From: Mycobacterium sp. 852002-50816_SCH5313054-b
GTDB lineage: Bacteria > Actinomycetota > Actinomycetes > Mycobacteriales > Mycobacteriaceae
Length of the DNA: 45,593 nt
Assembly (NCBI RefSeq): GCF_001667185.1
Contig: NZ_LZIC01000015.1
Coordinates: 1-45,593 of the forward strand
Reading direction: 5' to 3'
The position numbers were made by a program, and so were the translations under genes. Of this stretch, positions 9,310 to 18,186 are shown piece after piece. The notes below the pieces were generated by a model that saw only the letters and a list, made by a program, of their open reading frames with translations, searched no databases and was not told the origin of the DNA. Numbering within the stretch: the stretch's first letter is position 1; each line of letters starts with the position of its first letter.

Positions 9310-10131
9310 TCAGTACTGCGTCGAACCCTGGTCCACCGGGATCTGGGCCGCGGTGATGTTGCGCGATTCGTCACTGGCCAGCCAGCACACGGCGTCGGCC
9401 ACCTCTTCCGGCTCGGCGGCCCACTTGGGCAGGAACGGCGTGAGCATGTTGGACAGCTGCGGGTTGGTCTCCATCGCTCTGCCCATCGCCGCGACCATGT
9501 CACCGGATCCCATCGGGGTGTTCACCGGCCCCGGATGCACGCTGTTGACCCGGATCGAGTGTTTGCCCAACTCGGCGGCGAACGCGCGCGCCATCCCGGC
9601 GACGGCATGCTTGCTGGTGGTGTAGTGCACCATGAACGGCTGCAGCTTCATGCCCGCCGCGGAACTGATCAGGATGATGGAACCGCCGCGGCCGCCCTCG
9701 ATGATCCTGTCGGCGCCGGCCATCACCGTGTTCCAGGTGCCGGTCACGTTGATCTCCATGACGTCGCCGAACGTTTCGGGCGTGATCTCGTCCCAGGGCT
9801 GCGGAGCCGAGATGCCGGCGTTGGCGACGATGATGTCGAGGCGGCCGAAGGCGGCGACACCGTCGTCAACGACCCGGCGAAGTTCGTCGAAGTCACGAAC
9901 ATCGGTCGCCGTGGCCAAGATTCGACGACCGGTCGCCTCGACCAGGCGGACGGTTTCGGCGAGGTCGTCGGGCGTGGCCGAGTCGTAGGGGACGCACGAC
10001 GGGAGCTTGCCGGCGATGTCAACGGCGATGATGTCGGCGCCCTCCCGGGCCATCCGAACGGCGTGCGCCCGGCCCTGGCCGCGCGCCGCGCCCGTGATGA
10101 ACGCGACTCTTCCCTCGAGCCGGCGGCTCAT
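9310..10131 (-). CDS. Predicted mycofactocin-dependent short-chain dehydrogenase/reductase
   Basis: 273 residues. The Rossmann motif is TGAARGQG (13-20), followed by NAG, the catalytic Ser region ISSAAG and YTTSK (Y170, K174). The insertion with YDSATPDDLAETVRLVE after the second strand is typical of the mycofactocin-coupled SDR subfamily, whose NAD is buried and recycled by the redox peptide mycofactocin. No mycofactocin biosynthesis genes are visible here. The start overlaps the upstream fadE stop by 4 bp (ATGA), so it is co-translated with an acyl-CoA dehydrogenase. The substrate is probably an alcohol or hydroxyacyl compound. Confidence 0.93.
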   Translation of the reverse strand: MSRRLEGRVAFITGAARGQGRAHAVRMAREGADIIAVDIAGKLPSCVPYDSATPDDLAETVRLVEATGRRILATATDVRDFDELRRVVDDGVAAFGRLDIIVANAGISAPQPWDEITPETFGDVMEINVTGTWNTVMAGADRIIEGGRGGSIILISSAAGMKLQPFMVHYTTSKHAVAGMARAFAAELGKHSIRVNSVHPGPVNTPMGSGDMVAAMGRAMETNPQLSNMLTPFLPKWAAEPEEVADAVCWLASDESRNITAAQIPVDQGSTQY

Positions 10132-11300
10132 CGTTGCGCCGCCTTGACCAGGTTCGACCCGATGATCAGGCGCTGGATCTCGCTGGTGCCCTCATACAGC
10201 CGCAGCAGGCGCACGTCGCGGTAGATGCGCTCGACGGGGACGCCGTGCATGTAGCCGCTGCCGCCATGGATCTGCACCGCGAGATCGGCGACCGTGCCGG
10301 CCATTTCGGTGCAAAACAGCTTGGCCGCCGACGGCGCGACCCGGCGGTCGGAATTGGTGACCCACAGCCGTGCAGCGTCGCGGACCAGCGCGCGACCGGC
10401 CAGCACCCCGGTCTGCTGGTCGGCGATCATCGCCTGCACCAACTGAAAGCCGCCGATCGGCGTCCCGCCCTGGGTCGCGGTGGCGGCGTACGCCACGGAC
10501 TCGTCGAGCGCGCGCTGGGCGGCGCCCACCGCGAGGGCGGCGATGTGGACCCGGCCGCGCGCCAGGGAGGTCATCGCGGCCCGGTAGCCGATGTCCTCGC
10601 TGCCGCCGATCAGCGCGTCGTTCCCGACGCGGACGTCGTTGAAGGCGACGTCGGCGGTCCACGCGCCCTCCTGGCCCATCTTCGCGTCCTTGGCGCCCAC
10701 CTGAACGCCCGCGGCGTCCGCCGGCACCAAAAACACGGCGATCCCCGGGCCCTGGTCGTCGGCCGGCCTGGTGCGCGCGAATACCACGAACAGGTTGGCG
10801 ACCGGCGCGTTGGTGATGAAACGCTTCTCGCCGGAGATCACCCACTGATCGCCGTCGAGGGCGGCCTTGGTCCGCAGGCCGGCCGGGTTCGATCCGGCGC
10901 CGGGTTCGGTCAGCGCGAACGAGGCGACGACCTCGCCGGAAGCCATCGACTCCAGCCAGCGGCGCTTTTGCCCGTCGGTGCCGAAGCCGACGAGGACCTG
11001 CCCGGCGATGCCGTTGTTGGTGCCGAACATCGACCGCACCGCCAGCGAGGTGTAGCCCAATTCCATTGCCAGTTCGACGTCTTGGACCAGGTTCAGGCCC
11101 AGGCCGCCCCAACGCTGCGGGATCGCGTAGCCGAAGAGGCCCATCTTCTTGGCCTGGTCGCGCAGATCGTCCGGCACCCGGTCGTCGGTCAGGATCTCCT
11201 GCTCGCGCGGGACGACGGCGGTGCGGACGAAGTGGCGGGTCTGGGCAAGGATGTCCCGGAAGTCGTCGTCGGGCACTTCCTGGACTTCGGCGGTGGTCAT
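10128..11300 (-). CDS. Acyl-CoA dehydrogenase (FadE family)
   Basis: 390 residues from the ATG at 11300, which has AGAGGAG upstream. The flavin/substrate motif ALTEPGAGSNPAG is present in the middle domain, followed by WVISGEKRFITNA. The C-terminal helical domain ends with HGGSGYMHG and the catalytic glutamate in LYEGTSEIQRL. All features of a single-subunit homotetrameric FadE are present. It is the first gene of a minus-strand unit with the mycofactocin-type SDR and is divergent from the SDR-thiolase operon, sharing the 11301-11432 control region. It oxidises an acyl-CoA to the 2-enoyl-CoA; chain type unknown. Confidence 0.95.
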   Translation of the reverse strand: MTTAEVQEVPDDDFRDILAQTRHFVRTAVVPREQEILTDDRVPDDLRDQAKKMGLFGYAIPQRWGGLGLNLVQDVELAMELGYTSLAVRSMFGTNNGIAGQVLVGFGTDGQKRRWLESMASGEVVASFALTEPGAGSNPAGLRTKAALDGDQWVISGEKRFITNAPVANLFVVFARTRPADDQGPGIAVFLVPADAAGVQVGAKDAKMGQEGAWTADVAFNDVRVGNDALIGGSEDIGYRAAMTSLARGRVHIAALAVGAAQRALDESVAYAATATQGGTPIGGFQLVQAMIADQQTGVLAGRALVRDAARLWVTNSDRRVAPSAAKLFCTEMAGTVADLAVQIHGGSGYMHGVPVERIYRDVRLLRLYEGTSEIQRLIIGSNLVKAAQR

Positions 11301-11363
11301 GGCGGACGCTCCTCTGTGGCACTCATCGCTCGGGTTCACCCACCCGGCGCCGGAAGCGATCCT

Positions 11364-11377
11364 ATATGAAATATGAT
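11364..11377. promoter_or_regulatory. AT-rich tandem repeat in divergent promoter region
   Basis: ATATGAA-ATATGAT is a 7-bp near-tandem repeat in an otherwise GC-rich region, between the divergent fadE (11300) and SDR (11433) genes. It contains a perfect-looking -10 hexamer TATGAT (11372-11377) for the plus-strand operon. The GntR regulator at the end of that operon is a natural candidate to bind here. This is inference from position only. Confidence 0.4.
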
Positions 11378-11432
11378 ATTCGACCGTCGGGTACCCCGCG
11401 ACGGAAGCGAACCCAAGGGAGGCGTGATTCAG

Positions 11433-12173
11433 GTGTCGTTGCTGAACGGTCAGACGGCGGTCGTCACAGGAGGTGCACAAGGGCTGGGCTTCGCCATCGC
11501 GCAGCGATTCGTCGCCGAGGGCGCGCGGGTGGTGCTCGGTGACCTGAACCTGGAGGCAACCGAAGTCGCGGCCAAGGAGCTGGGTGGCAGCGATGTCGCC
11601 TTGGCGGTGCGCTGCGACGTGACGCAGGCGGCCGACGTCGAAGCGCTGATCCAGACCGCGGTCGAACGCTTCGGCGGCCTCGACATCATGGTCAACAACG
11701 CCGGAATCACCCGCGACGCGACGATGCGCAAGATGACCGAGGAGCAGTTCGATCAGGTCATCAACGTGCACCTGAAGGGAACGTGGAACGGCACCCGGCT
11801 GGCGGCCGCGGTCATGCGCGAAAACAAGCGCGGCGCCATCGTGAACATGTCGTCGGTATCGGGCAAGGTCGGCATGATCGGCCAGACCAACTATTCGGCG
11901 GCCAAGGCAGGCATCGTCGGGATGACCAAGGCCGCGGCCAAAGAGCTTGCTTACCTGGGCGTCCGGGTCAACGCGATCGCCCCCGGCCTGATTCGCTCAG
12001 CGATGACGGAGGCCATGCCGCAACGCATTTGGGACGAAAAGGTGGCCGAGATCCCGATGGGTCGCGCCGGCGAGCCCAGCGAAGTCGCCGGCGTCGCCCT
12101 GTTCCTGGCCTCCGATCTGTCCTCCTACATGACCGGCACCGTGATGGAAGTCACCGGCGGCCGGCACATCTGA
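11433..12173 (+). CDS. FabG-like short-chain dehydrogenase/reductase
   Basis: 246 residues from the GTG at 11433, which lies 10 bp after AAGGGAGG; earlier in-frame starts (GTG 11424, ATG 11373) are spaced badly or fall in the promoter. Motifs are TGGAQGLG for NADP(H), NNAGITRD, the catalytic Ser in NMSSVSG, and NYSAAKAG with Y154 and K158. It ends in [12 protein letters not shown], like 3-oxoacyl reductases. It probably acts as a 3-hydroxyacyl-CoA dehydrogenase in a beta-oxidation-like set with the following thiolase, CoA transferase and acyl-CoA dehydrogenase. It starts the plus-strand operon. Confidence 0.92.
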   Translation: MSLLNGQTAVVTGGAQGLGFAIAQRFVAEGARVVLGDLNLEATEVAAKELGGSDVALAVRCDVTQAADVEALIQTAVERFGGLDIMVNNAGITRDATMRKMTEEQFDQVINVHLKGTWNGTRLAAAVMRENKRGAIVNMSSVSGKVGMIGQTNYSAAKAGIVGMTKAAAKELAYLGVRVNAIAPGLIRSAMTEAMPQRIWDEKVAEIPMGRAGEPSEVAGVALFLASDLSSYMTGTVMEVTGGRHI

Positions 12174-12197
12174 GCGGCTGCGAACGGAGGAGGGGCA

Positions 12198-13415
12198 ATG
12201 CGCGAAACCGTCATCTGCGAGCCCGTACGCACGCCGATCGGCCGCTACGGCGGAATGTTCAAGTCGCTGACCGCCGTCGACCTCGGGGTGGCCGCCCTCA
12301 AGGGGCTGCTCGAGCGGACGGGACTTTCACCCGAGGCGGTCGAGGACGTCATCCTCGGGCACTGCTACCCCAGCAGCGAGGCGCCCGCGATCGGTCGCGT
12401 CGTCGCGCTGGATTCCGGCCTGCCGGTGACGGTTCCGGGGATGCAGATCGACCGGCGCTGCGGGTCGGGCCTGCAGGCGGTGATCCAGGCGTGCCTGCAA
12501 GTCGGCAACGGCGACAACGACCTCGTCATCGCCGGTGGCTGCGAAAGCATGAGCAACGTCGCGTTCTACTCCACCGACATGCGGTGGGGTGGCGCCCGCG
12601 GCGGAATCCGGGTGCACGACGGGCTCGCGCGGGGGCGCACCACGGCCGGCGGCCGGCACTACCCGGTGCCGGGCGGCATGCTGGAGACCGCCGAGAATCT
12701 GCGCCGCCAGTATGGCATTTCGCGTTTGGAGCAGGACGAGCTGGCGGTGCGCTCGCACCAGCGCGCGGTGGCCGCGCAGAAGGACGGCCTGATGGCCGAG
12801 GAGATCATCCCGGTTGCGGTGCGCACGCGCCAGGGCGAGGAGCTGATCGACACCGACGAGCATCCGCGCGCCGACACCTCGGTGGAGTCGTTGGGAAAGC
12901 TCAAACCCGTTCTGCTGGGCGAGGATCCGGCGGCGACGGTCACGGCCGGCAACGCCAGCGGGCAGAACGACGCCGCGTCGATGTGCGTGGTGACCACGCT
13001 CGAGAAGGCGGCCCAATGCGGGCTGACGCCGTTGGTCCGCCTGGTGTCCTGGGGGTCGGCGGGCGTGGCGCCCAACATCATGGGCATCGGTCCGGTGCCC
13101 GCCACCGAGGTCGCGCTCGCCAAGGCGGGCCTGCGGCTTTCCGAGATCGACCTCATCGAGCTCAACGAAGCCTTTGCCGCACAGGCGCTTGCGGTGATGC
13201 GGGAGTGGAAGTTCGGCGCCGCCGACCACGACCGCACCAACGTGCACGGGTCCGGCATCTCGCTGGGTCATCCGGTCGGGGCGACCGGCGGCAGGATGCT
13301 GGCCACCCTGGCGCGCGAACTTGGCCGCCGCCAGGCGCGCTACGGGCTGGAGACCATGTGCATCGGCGGCGGCCAGGGGCTCGCCGCGGTCTTCGAGCGG
13401 GTCGCCTCGGCATGA
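12198..13415 (+). CDS. Thiolase (acetyl-CoA acetyltransferase family)
   Basis: 405 residues with a strong ribosome binding site (GGAGGAGGGG). The nucleophile is C88 in RRCGSGLQA. Other thiolase signatures are GNASGQNDAA, NEAFAAQ, GSGISLGHPVGATGG with catalytic H358, and the C-terminal MCIGGGQG with C388. All residues for thiolytic cleavage of 3-ketoacyl-CoA are intact, unlike in the thiolase-like protein at 39174. It sits 24 bp after the SDR gene, and the downstream CoA transferase overlaps its stop by 4 bp. It should carry out the last step of a beta-oxidation round. Confidence 0.95.
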   Translation: MRETVICEPVRTPIGRYGGMFKSLTAVDLGVAALKGLLERTGLSPEAVEDVILGHCYPSSEAPAIGRVVALDSGLPVTVPGMQIDRRCGSGLQAVIQACLQVGNGDNDLVIAGGCESMSNVAFYSTDMRWGGARGGIRVHDGLARGRTTAGGRHYPVPGGMLETAENLRRQYGISRLEQDELAVRSHQRAVAAQKDGLMAEEIIPVAVRTRQGEELIDTDEHPRADTSVESLGKLKPVLLGEDPAATVTAGNASGQNDAASMCVVTTLEKAAQCGLTPLVRLVSWGSAGVAPNIMGIGPVPATEVALAKAGLRLSEIDLIELNEAFAAQALAVMREWKFGAADHDRTNVHGSGISLGHPVGATGGRMLATLARELGRRQARYGLETMCIGGGQGLAAVFERVASA

Positions 13416-14614
13416 CCGGCCCGTTGAGCGGCCTCACCGTCGTCGAGGTGTCCAGCTTCGTCGCCGCACCGCTGTGCGGCATGACGCTGGGTCAGCTTGG
13501 CGCGCAGGTGATCCGCATCGACCCGATCGGCGGGGCCTCCGACGTCCAGCGATGGCCGCTGGCCGCGGGCGGCGCGTCGATCTACTGGACCGGACTGAAC
13601 AAAGGCAAGCGTTCGGCCACCATCGATCTGCGTTCGGCCGAGGGCCAGGAACTGGTCCAGCGCCTCATCGTCGAGGGCGACGGCATCGTCGTCACCAACG
13701 CCGCCGGACTGTCCTGGCTGAGCCATGATGTGCTGGCCGCCAAGCGTTCCGACGTCATCCACGTCCAGTTGCTGGGGCGCGGCGACGGATCCACCGCGGT
13801 GGATTACACCGTCAACGCCGGGGTCGGGTACCCGCTCGTCACCGGTCCGGCCGGGCATGCCGGTCCGATCAACCATGTGCTGCCGGCCTGGGATGTGTGC
13901 TGCGGCCTGTACGCGGCGCTCGCCGTCGTCACGGCGGTCCGCCAGCGCGACCGGGCCGGTGTCGGCGCGCGCGTCAGCCTGGCGCTGGAGGACGTGGCGC
14001 TGGCGACGGCGGGAAACCTCGGGGTGCTGACCGAGCCCCAGGTCAACGGGACGCAACGGCAACGGCTGGGCAACGCCATCTACGGTCAGTATGGCCAGGA
14101 CTTCGCCAGCCGCGACGGCGTCGCGTTCATGGTTGTCACCTTGACGCGCAGGCACTTTCGCGACCTCGTCGACGTGACCGGCACGGCCGCCGCGGTGTCG
14201 GCGCTCGAGGGGGCGCTGGGCGTGGACTTCGGGTCGGAGGGCGATCGCTATCGCTACCGCGACGCGCTGTCGGGGCTGTTCGCCACCTGGTTCGCCGACC
14301 ACACGGCCGACGAGATCACCGCCGCGCTGGCCGGCACGACCGTGTTGTTCGAGCGCTACAGCACCTTCGCCGACGTCGCGGCGGGCCCGAAGGTGACCGC
14401 CAACCCGCTCTTTTCCCGGCTGCACCAGCCTGGCGTCGGGGAGTACTTCGCCCCGGGCATGCCGGTCGCGTTCGACGGCGCCCATCCCGCCGGTGCGCCG
14501 GCGCCCGCGTTGGGACAGGACACCGCCGGCGTGCTCGCCGAATGCCTGGGGTTGACGAGCGCTGACATCGAGCGTTTGTCGAGCGAAAAGACGATAGGAG
14601 AGCACACCGCATGA
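13412..14614 (+). CDS. Family III CoA transferase (CaiB/BaiF type)
   Basis: 400 residues; the ATG at 13412 overlaps the thiolase stop (ATGA). The N-terminus GLTVVEVSSFVAAPLCGMTLGQLGAQVIRID is the usual family III opening. NKGKRSATIDLRSAEGQ and PAWDVCCGLYAALAV are also typical. The likely catalytic Asp lies in STAVDYTVNA. The family transfers CoA between carboxylic acids or epimerises 2-methylacyl-CoAs (AMACR-like); the sequence does not tell which. It lies between the thiolase and fadE in one operon, so it may recycle CoA or racemise a branched intermediate. The following fadE overlaps its stop by 4 bp. Confidence 0.92.
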   Translation: MTGPLSGLTVVEVSSFVAAPLCGMTLGQLGAQVIRIDPIGGASDVQRWPLAAGGASIYWTGLNKGKRSATIDLRSAEGQELVQRLIVEGDGIVVTNAAGLSWLSHDVLAAKRSDVIHVQLLGRGDGSTAVDYTVNAGVGYPLVTGPAGHAGPINHVLPAWDVCCGLYAALAVVTAVRQRDRAGVGARVSLALEDVALATAGNLGVLTEPQVNGTQRQRLGNAIYGQYGQDFASRDGVAFMVVTLTRRHFRDLVDVTGTAAAVSALEGALGVDFGSEGDRYRYRDALSGLFATWFADHTADEITAALAGTTVLFERYSTFADVAAGPKVTANPLFSRLHQPGVGEYFAPGMPVAFDGAHPAGAPAPALGQDTAGVLAECLGLTSADIERLSSEKTIGEHTA

Positions 14615-15804
14615 CTAAACTCGCCCAGACCCTCGGCCTCACCGAGTTGCAGACCGAGATCATCGCCGCCGTGCGGCAATTCGTCGACAAGGAAGTCATC
14701 CCCAACGCGCCGGAACTCGAACGCGGCGACACCTACCCCCAGCACATGGTCGACCAGATGCGCGAAATGGGCTTGTTCGGGCTGATGATCCCTCAGGAGT
14801 ACGGCGGGCTCGGGGAGTCGCTGCTGACCTATGCGCTGTGCGTCGAGGAGCTGGCGCGCGGGTGGATGAGCGTATCCGGGGTGCTCAACACGCATTTCAT
14901 CGTGGCGTATATGTTGCGCCAGCACGGCACCGACGCGCAGAAGCAGCGGTTCCTACCGCGGATGGCGACGGGTGAGTCCCGCGGCGCGTTTTCCATGTCC
15001 GAGCCGGAGCTGGGCTCCGACGTCGCCGCGATCCGAACCCGGGCGGCGCGCAATCCGGACGGCAACTACACCATCAACGGCCAGAAGATGTGGCTGACCA
15101 ACGGCGGCAGTTCGACGCTGATCGCCGTATTGGTGCGCACCGACGAGGGCGCCGACAAGCCACACCGCAACCTCACCGCGTTCCTCGTCGAAAAGCCAAC
15201 CGGCTTCGGCGAAGTCGTACCCGGTCTGGTGATACCCGGCAAGATCGACAAGCTGGGGTACAAGGGCATCGACACCACCGAGCTCATCTTCGACGGCTAC
15301 CAGGCCAGCGCCGACGATGTCCTCGGCGGCGCACCGGGGCAGGGCTTCTTCCAGATGATGGACGGCATCGAAGTCGGCCGGGTCAATGTCTCGGCCCGGG
15401 CGTGCGGTATCGGCGTCCGCGCCTTCGAGCTTGCCGTGCGGTACGCCCAGCAGCGGCACACCTTCGGCAAGCCGATCGCCGAGCACCAGGCCATCGCGTT
15501 CCAGTTGGCCGAGATGGCAACAAAAGTGGAAGCGGCGCATCTCATGATGGTGAATGCGGCGCGATTGAAGGATTCCGGTGAGCGCAACGATGTCGCCGCC
15601 GGCATGGCCAAATACCTTGCCAGCGAATATTGTTCGGAGGTTACGCAGCAGAGCTTCCGGATCCACGGCGGTTACGGCTACTCCAAGGAATACGAGATCG
15701 AACGGCTGATGCGCGACGCCCCCTTCCTGCTCATCGGCGAGGGGACCAGCGAAATCCAGAAGTCGATCATCAGTAAGCGACTGCTCGCCGAGTATCAGGT
15801 GTGA
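14611..15804 (+). CDS. Acyl-CoA dehydrogenase (FadE family)
   Basis: 397 residues; GATAGGAG precedes the ATG at 14611, which overlaps the CoA-transferase stop. Motifs are FSMSEPELGSDVA, MWLTNGGSS and the C-terminal HGGYGYSKEYEIER then IGEGTSEIQK, where the Glu of GEGTSE is the expected catalytic base. RYAQQRHTFGKPIAEHQA is a standard tetramer/FAD segment. It is a complete FadE. It is the fourth gene of the plus-strand operon, and the GntR regulator starts 4 bp downstream. The substrate is unknown. Confidence 0.95.
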   Translation: MTKLAQTLGLTELQTEIIAAVRQFVDKEVIPNAPELERGDTYPQHMVDQMREMGLFGLMIPQEYGGLGESLLTYALCVEELARGWMSVSGVLNTHFIVAYMLRQHGTDAQKQRFLPRMATGESRGAFSMSEPELGSDVAAIRTRAARNPDGNYTINGQKMWLTNGGSSTLIAVLVRTDEGADKPHRNLTAFLVEKPTGFGEVVPGLVIPGKIDKLGYKGIDTTELIFDGYQASADDVLGGAPGQGFFQMMDGIEVGRVNVSARACGIGVRAFELAVRYAQQRHTFGKPIAEHQAIAFQLAEMATKVEAAHLMMVNAARLKDSGERNDVAAGMAKYLASEYCSEVTQQSFRIHGGYGYSKEYEIERLMRDAPFLLIGEGTSEIQKSIISKRLLAEYQV

Positions 15805-15808
15805 CGCC

Positions 15809-16519
15809 ATGACCGTTCCGGATTTCGCCGCGCGGCCGCAACTTTCCGACGACGTCGCGCGCCTGATCCGCATGAGGATCTTCGATGGCATCTACGCCGC
15901 GGGATCCTACGTCCGGCTGGATCAACTGGCCGCGGAGCTGGGGATCAGCGTCACGCCGGTGCGCGAGGCGCTGTTCGCGCTGCGCGCCGAAGGGTTGATC
16001 GCCCAGCAGCCGCACCGCGGCTTTGTGGTGTTGCCGGTGACCGGGCGCGACGTCGCCGACGTCGCGAACGTGCAGGGCTACGTCGGCGGGGAGCTCGCCG
16101 CGCGGGCCGCGGTCAACATCACCGACGACCAGCTCCGCGAACTCAAACAGATCCAAGCGGAACTCGAAGAAGCGTATGCCGGTGCCGACAACGAGCGGAC
16201 CGTTCGCCTCAATCACGAGTTTCACAGGGCGATCAATGTGGCCGCGGATTCGCCCAAGCTCGCCCAACTCATGTCGCAGATCACCCGTTACGCACCCGAA
16301 TCGGTTTTTCCCGCCATCGAAGGCTGGCCGGAGCAGTCGATGAAGGATCATCGGCGAATCCTGTCCGCGCTCAAAAAGCACGACGACGAGCTCGCGCGAG
16401 CCGCGATGTCGCAGCACCTCGCCGCCGGCGCGGTTCCGCTGATCGAGCACCTCACCGCGCAAGGCGTGGTGGTCGAGGACCCGCGCGGTGCCCAAGCTGC
16501 TCCGCGAGATGGACGTTAG
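15809..16519 (+). CDS. GntR-family transcriptional regulator (FadR/FCD type)
   Basis: 236 residues. The N-terminal winged helix shows LAAELGISVTPVREALFALRAEGL (about residues 40-63), a classic GntR helix-turn-helix. HRGFVVLPVTGRDVADV leads into an all-helical FCD ligand domain with likely metal/ligand residues in NHEFHRAI and H in SMKDHRRIL. It is the last gene of the SDR-thiolase-CoA transferase-fadE operon, 4 bp after fadE, and is probably the operon's local regulator responding to an acyl-CoA or acid. The operator may lie in 11301-11432. It ends in a 4-bp tail-to-tail overlap with the AraC gene. Confidence 0.93.
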   Translation: MTVPDFAARPQLSDDVARLIRMRIFDGIYAAGSYVRLDQLAAELGISVTPVREALFALRAEGLIAQQPHRGFVVLPVTGRDVADVANVQGYVGGELAARAAVNITDDQLRELKQIQAELEEAYAGADNERTVRLNHEFHRAINVAADSPKLAQLMSQITRYAPESVFPAIEGWPEQSMKDHRRILSALKKHDDELARAAMSQHLAAGAVPLIEHLTAQGVVVEDPRGAQAAPRDGR

Positions 16520-17454
16520 TCGTCACGAAACGTGTGCCGGTAGCTCTGCGGCGACACTCCGGCGACTCTGCGAAAGTGCTCACGGAAATTCGCCGGTGAG
16601 GCAAAACCCACATGGCGCGAGATGCTTTCGACGCTTTCGGCGGTTCTCTCCAACAGCTGTTGCGCGTGCTTGATACGAACGCTGTTGACCCATTGCATCG
16701 GCGTATGACCCGTCTCGCGCTTGAAGCGGCGATTGATCGTCCGCTCGCTGCTGGACGCTTTGCGCGCGATGTCACGGAGGGTCAGCGGCAGGTGCGCGTT
16801 GTTCTCGATCCAAACCAATAGGCCATCGAGTTCGGTGTTGGACATGCGGCGGTTGCGGATGATGAATTGTGCTTGGCCGCCGCCGCGGTGCAGCGGGGTG
16901 ACCGCGAGGCGGGCGGCGTCGGCGGCTGCGGCGGCGCCGTAGTCGCGGGCGACCATGTGGAGGCAGAGGTCCAGGCCTGCGGACGCTCCGGCCGAGGTCA
17001 GAACCTGGCCTTCGTCGATGTAGAGCGCGTCGGCATCGAGTGTGACGTCAGGGTAGGCCGCCGAAAACATCTCGGCCGCCAGCCAGTGCGTGGTCGCCCG
17101 CTTGCCGTCGAGAATTCCCGCCGCTGCCACGGTGAACGCGCCGCTGCAGATGGAAGCGATCCGGATTCCGTTGTGGTAAGCGGACTTCAACGCCGAGATG
17201 ACATCGTCCCGAACCGCCGCCGCGGCGTCATTGCGGCCCGGTACGACGACGGTGTCGGCGTTGGCGAGTTCATCCAGGCCGTATTCCGTTGCGATCCCGA
17301 TGGGTCCCGCCGCGACGAGAGGCTCACAGCCACACACTCGAACCCGGTAGCCCGGTGCCCCGCTCTCGAGCCAAACGCGGCCGAACACCTCGATCGCAAT
17401 GGCGAGGTCGAACGCAATGGCATCGGGCTCGGCCAGGATCGCGACGGAATGCAT
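16516..17454 (-). CDS. GlxA-type AraC regulator with DJ-1/PfpI sensor domain
   Basis: 312 residues. Residues 1 to about 190 form a DJ-1/PfpI glutaminase-like domain with the nucleophile-elbow cysteine in ASICSGAF. The C-terminal AraC domain has two helix-turn-helix units, with SSERTINRRFKRETG followed by RIKHAQQLLE, and HVGFASPANFREHF. In GlxA proteins the DJ-1 domain senses a small nitrogen or aldehyde-type metabolite and is not catalytic. It is divergent from a stand-alone DJ-1 protein gene 75 bp away, which it likely controls together with itself. Confidence 0.94.
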   Translation of the reverse strand: MHSVAILAEPDAIAFDLAIAIEVFGRVWLESGAPGYRVRVCGCEPLVAAGPIGIATEYGLDELANADTVVVPGRNDAAAAVRDDVISALKSAYHNGIRIASICSGAFTVAAAGILDGKRATTHWLAAEMFSAAYPDVTLDADALYIDEGQVLTSAGASAGLDLCLHMVARDYGAAAAADAARLAVTPLHRGGGQAQFIIRNRRMSNTELDGLLVWIENNAHLPLTLRDIARKASSSERTINRRFKRETGHTPMQWVNSVRIKHAQQLLERTAESVESISRHVGFASPANFREHFRRVAGVSPQSYRHTFRDD

Positions 17455-17458
17455 GGCT

Positions 17459-17486
17459 TGGCAATATACCGGCGCAACGTGGCAAT
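17459..17486. promoter_or_regulatory. TGGCAAT direct repeats 21 bp apart (candidate AraC-type operator)
   Basis: TGGCAAT occurs at 17459-17465 and 17480-17486, exactly 21 bp or two helical turns apart, just upstream of the GlxA-type gene start. AraC-family proteins bind direct repeats with this phasing. The second copy also overlaps an inverted repeat GTGGCA-atcc-TGCCAC (17479-17494). Confidence 0.55.
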
Positions 17487-17529
17487 CCTGCCACTGGTCT
17501 CATGGGGCGCAACCGGCGAGCATAGCCGG

Positions 17530-18186
17530 GTGCATGCGCAAATCGTGTTGTACGACGGGTTCGACCCGCTCGACGTCATTGCCCCGTTCGAAGTTCTTGC
17601 CGCGGGCAGCGAGCTGGTCGAAGGCGATCTCGCGGTGACATTGGTAGCGGCGGAAGGCCCGCGCAGCGTGACCGGCGGGACTCGCGGTCTCGCGCTGACC
17701 GCCGCCGCCGCGCTCGATCCGTCCGAGCCGGGGTGCGTTATCGTGCCCGGAGCCAGCGGGCCGATCGTGGGTGACCCTGACGAGGGTGTCGAGACCATCC
17801 CGGTGTTGTTGGCGCGCGCGGCCCAGACCGAACTAAATCCACTGCTGCACAAAGCGTTTGCCAATCCCGATGTGACCGTGGCGGCCGTGTGCGGCGGCTC
17901 GGTGGTCATGGCGATGTCGGGGCTGATCGAGGGGCGCCACGCGGTGACGCATCATTTGGGTCTGGAATTGCTCGAGGCGGGGGGTGCGCATCCGGTGGCG
18001 GCCCGGGTTGTTGACGACGGCGACCTGGTCACCGCCGGCGGGGTGACCTCGGGGCTCGATCTGGGCCTGCACCTTCTCGAGCGCTTCTACGGCCCTCGAA
18101 TCGCCCACGCCGTCGAAGAGCTCTTCGAATACGAGCGGAGGGGCACCGTGTGGCGGCCCGTAGGACGAGAACCTGCGGAGGTATAG
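17530..18186 (+). CDS. DJ-1/PfpI family protein (isocyanide hydratase-like)
   Basis: 218 residues from the GTG at 17530, giving MHAQIVLYDGFDPLDVIAPFEVL, the usual opening of the family; no better start exists between the divergent genes. The nucleophile elbow is AAVCGGSVVMA (Cys near residue 121), followed by THHLGLELLEAGGAH. This resembles DJ-1 proteins annotated as isonitrile hydratase or amidase-like, which use the elbow cysteine. It has no DNA-binding domain. It is divergent from the GlxA-type regulator, and the next small gene starts immediately after its stop. Confidence 0.9.
   Translation: MHAQIVLYDGFDPLDVIAPFEVLAAGSELVEGDLAVTLVAAEGPRSVTGGTRGLALTAAAALDPSEPGCVIVPGASGPIVGDPDEGVETIPVLLARAAQTELNPLLHKAFANPDVTVAAVCGGSVVMAMSGLIEGRHAVTHHLGLELLEAGGAHPVAARVVDDGDLVTAGGVTSGLDLGLHLLERFYGPRIAHAVEELFEYERRGTVWRPVGREPAEV

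Noticed and set aside
11783..14614. Plus-strand ORF of 943 codons across SDR, thiolase and CoA transferase
   Set aside because: Its first part is a shifted frame of the SDR and thiolase; only its last 400 codons are the real CoA transferase starting at 13412.
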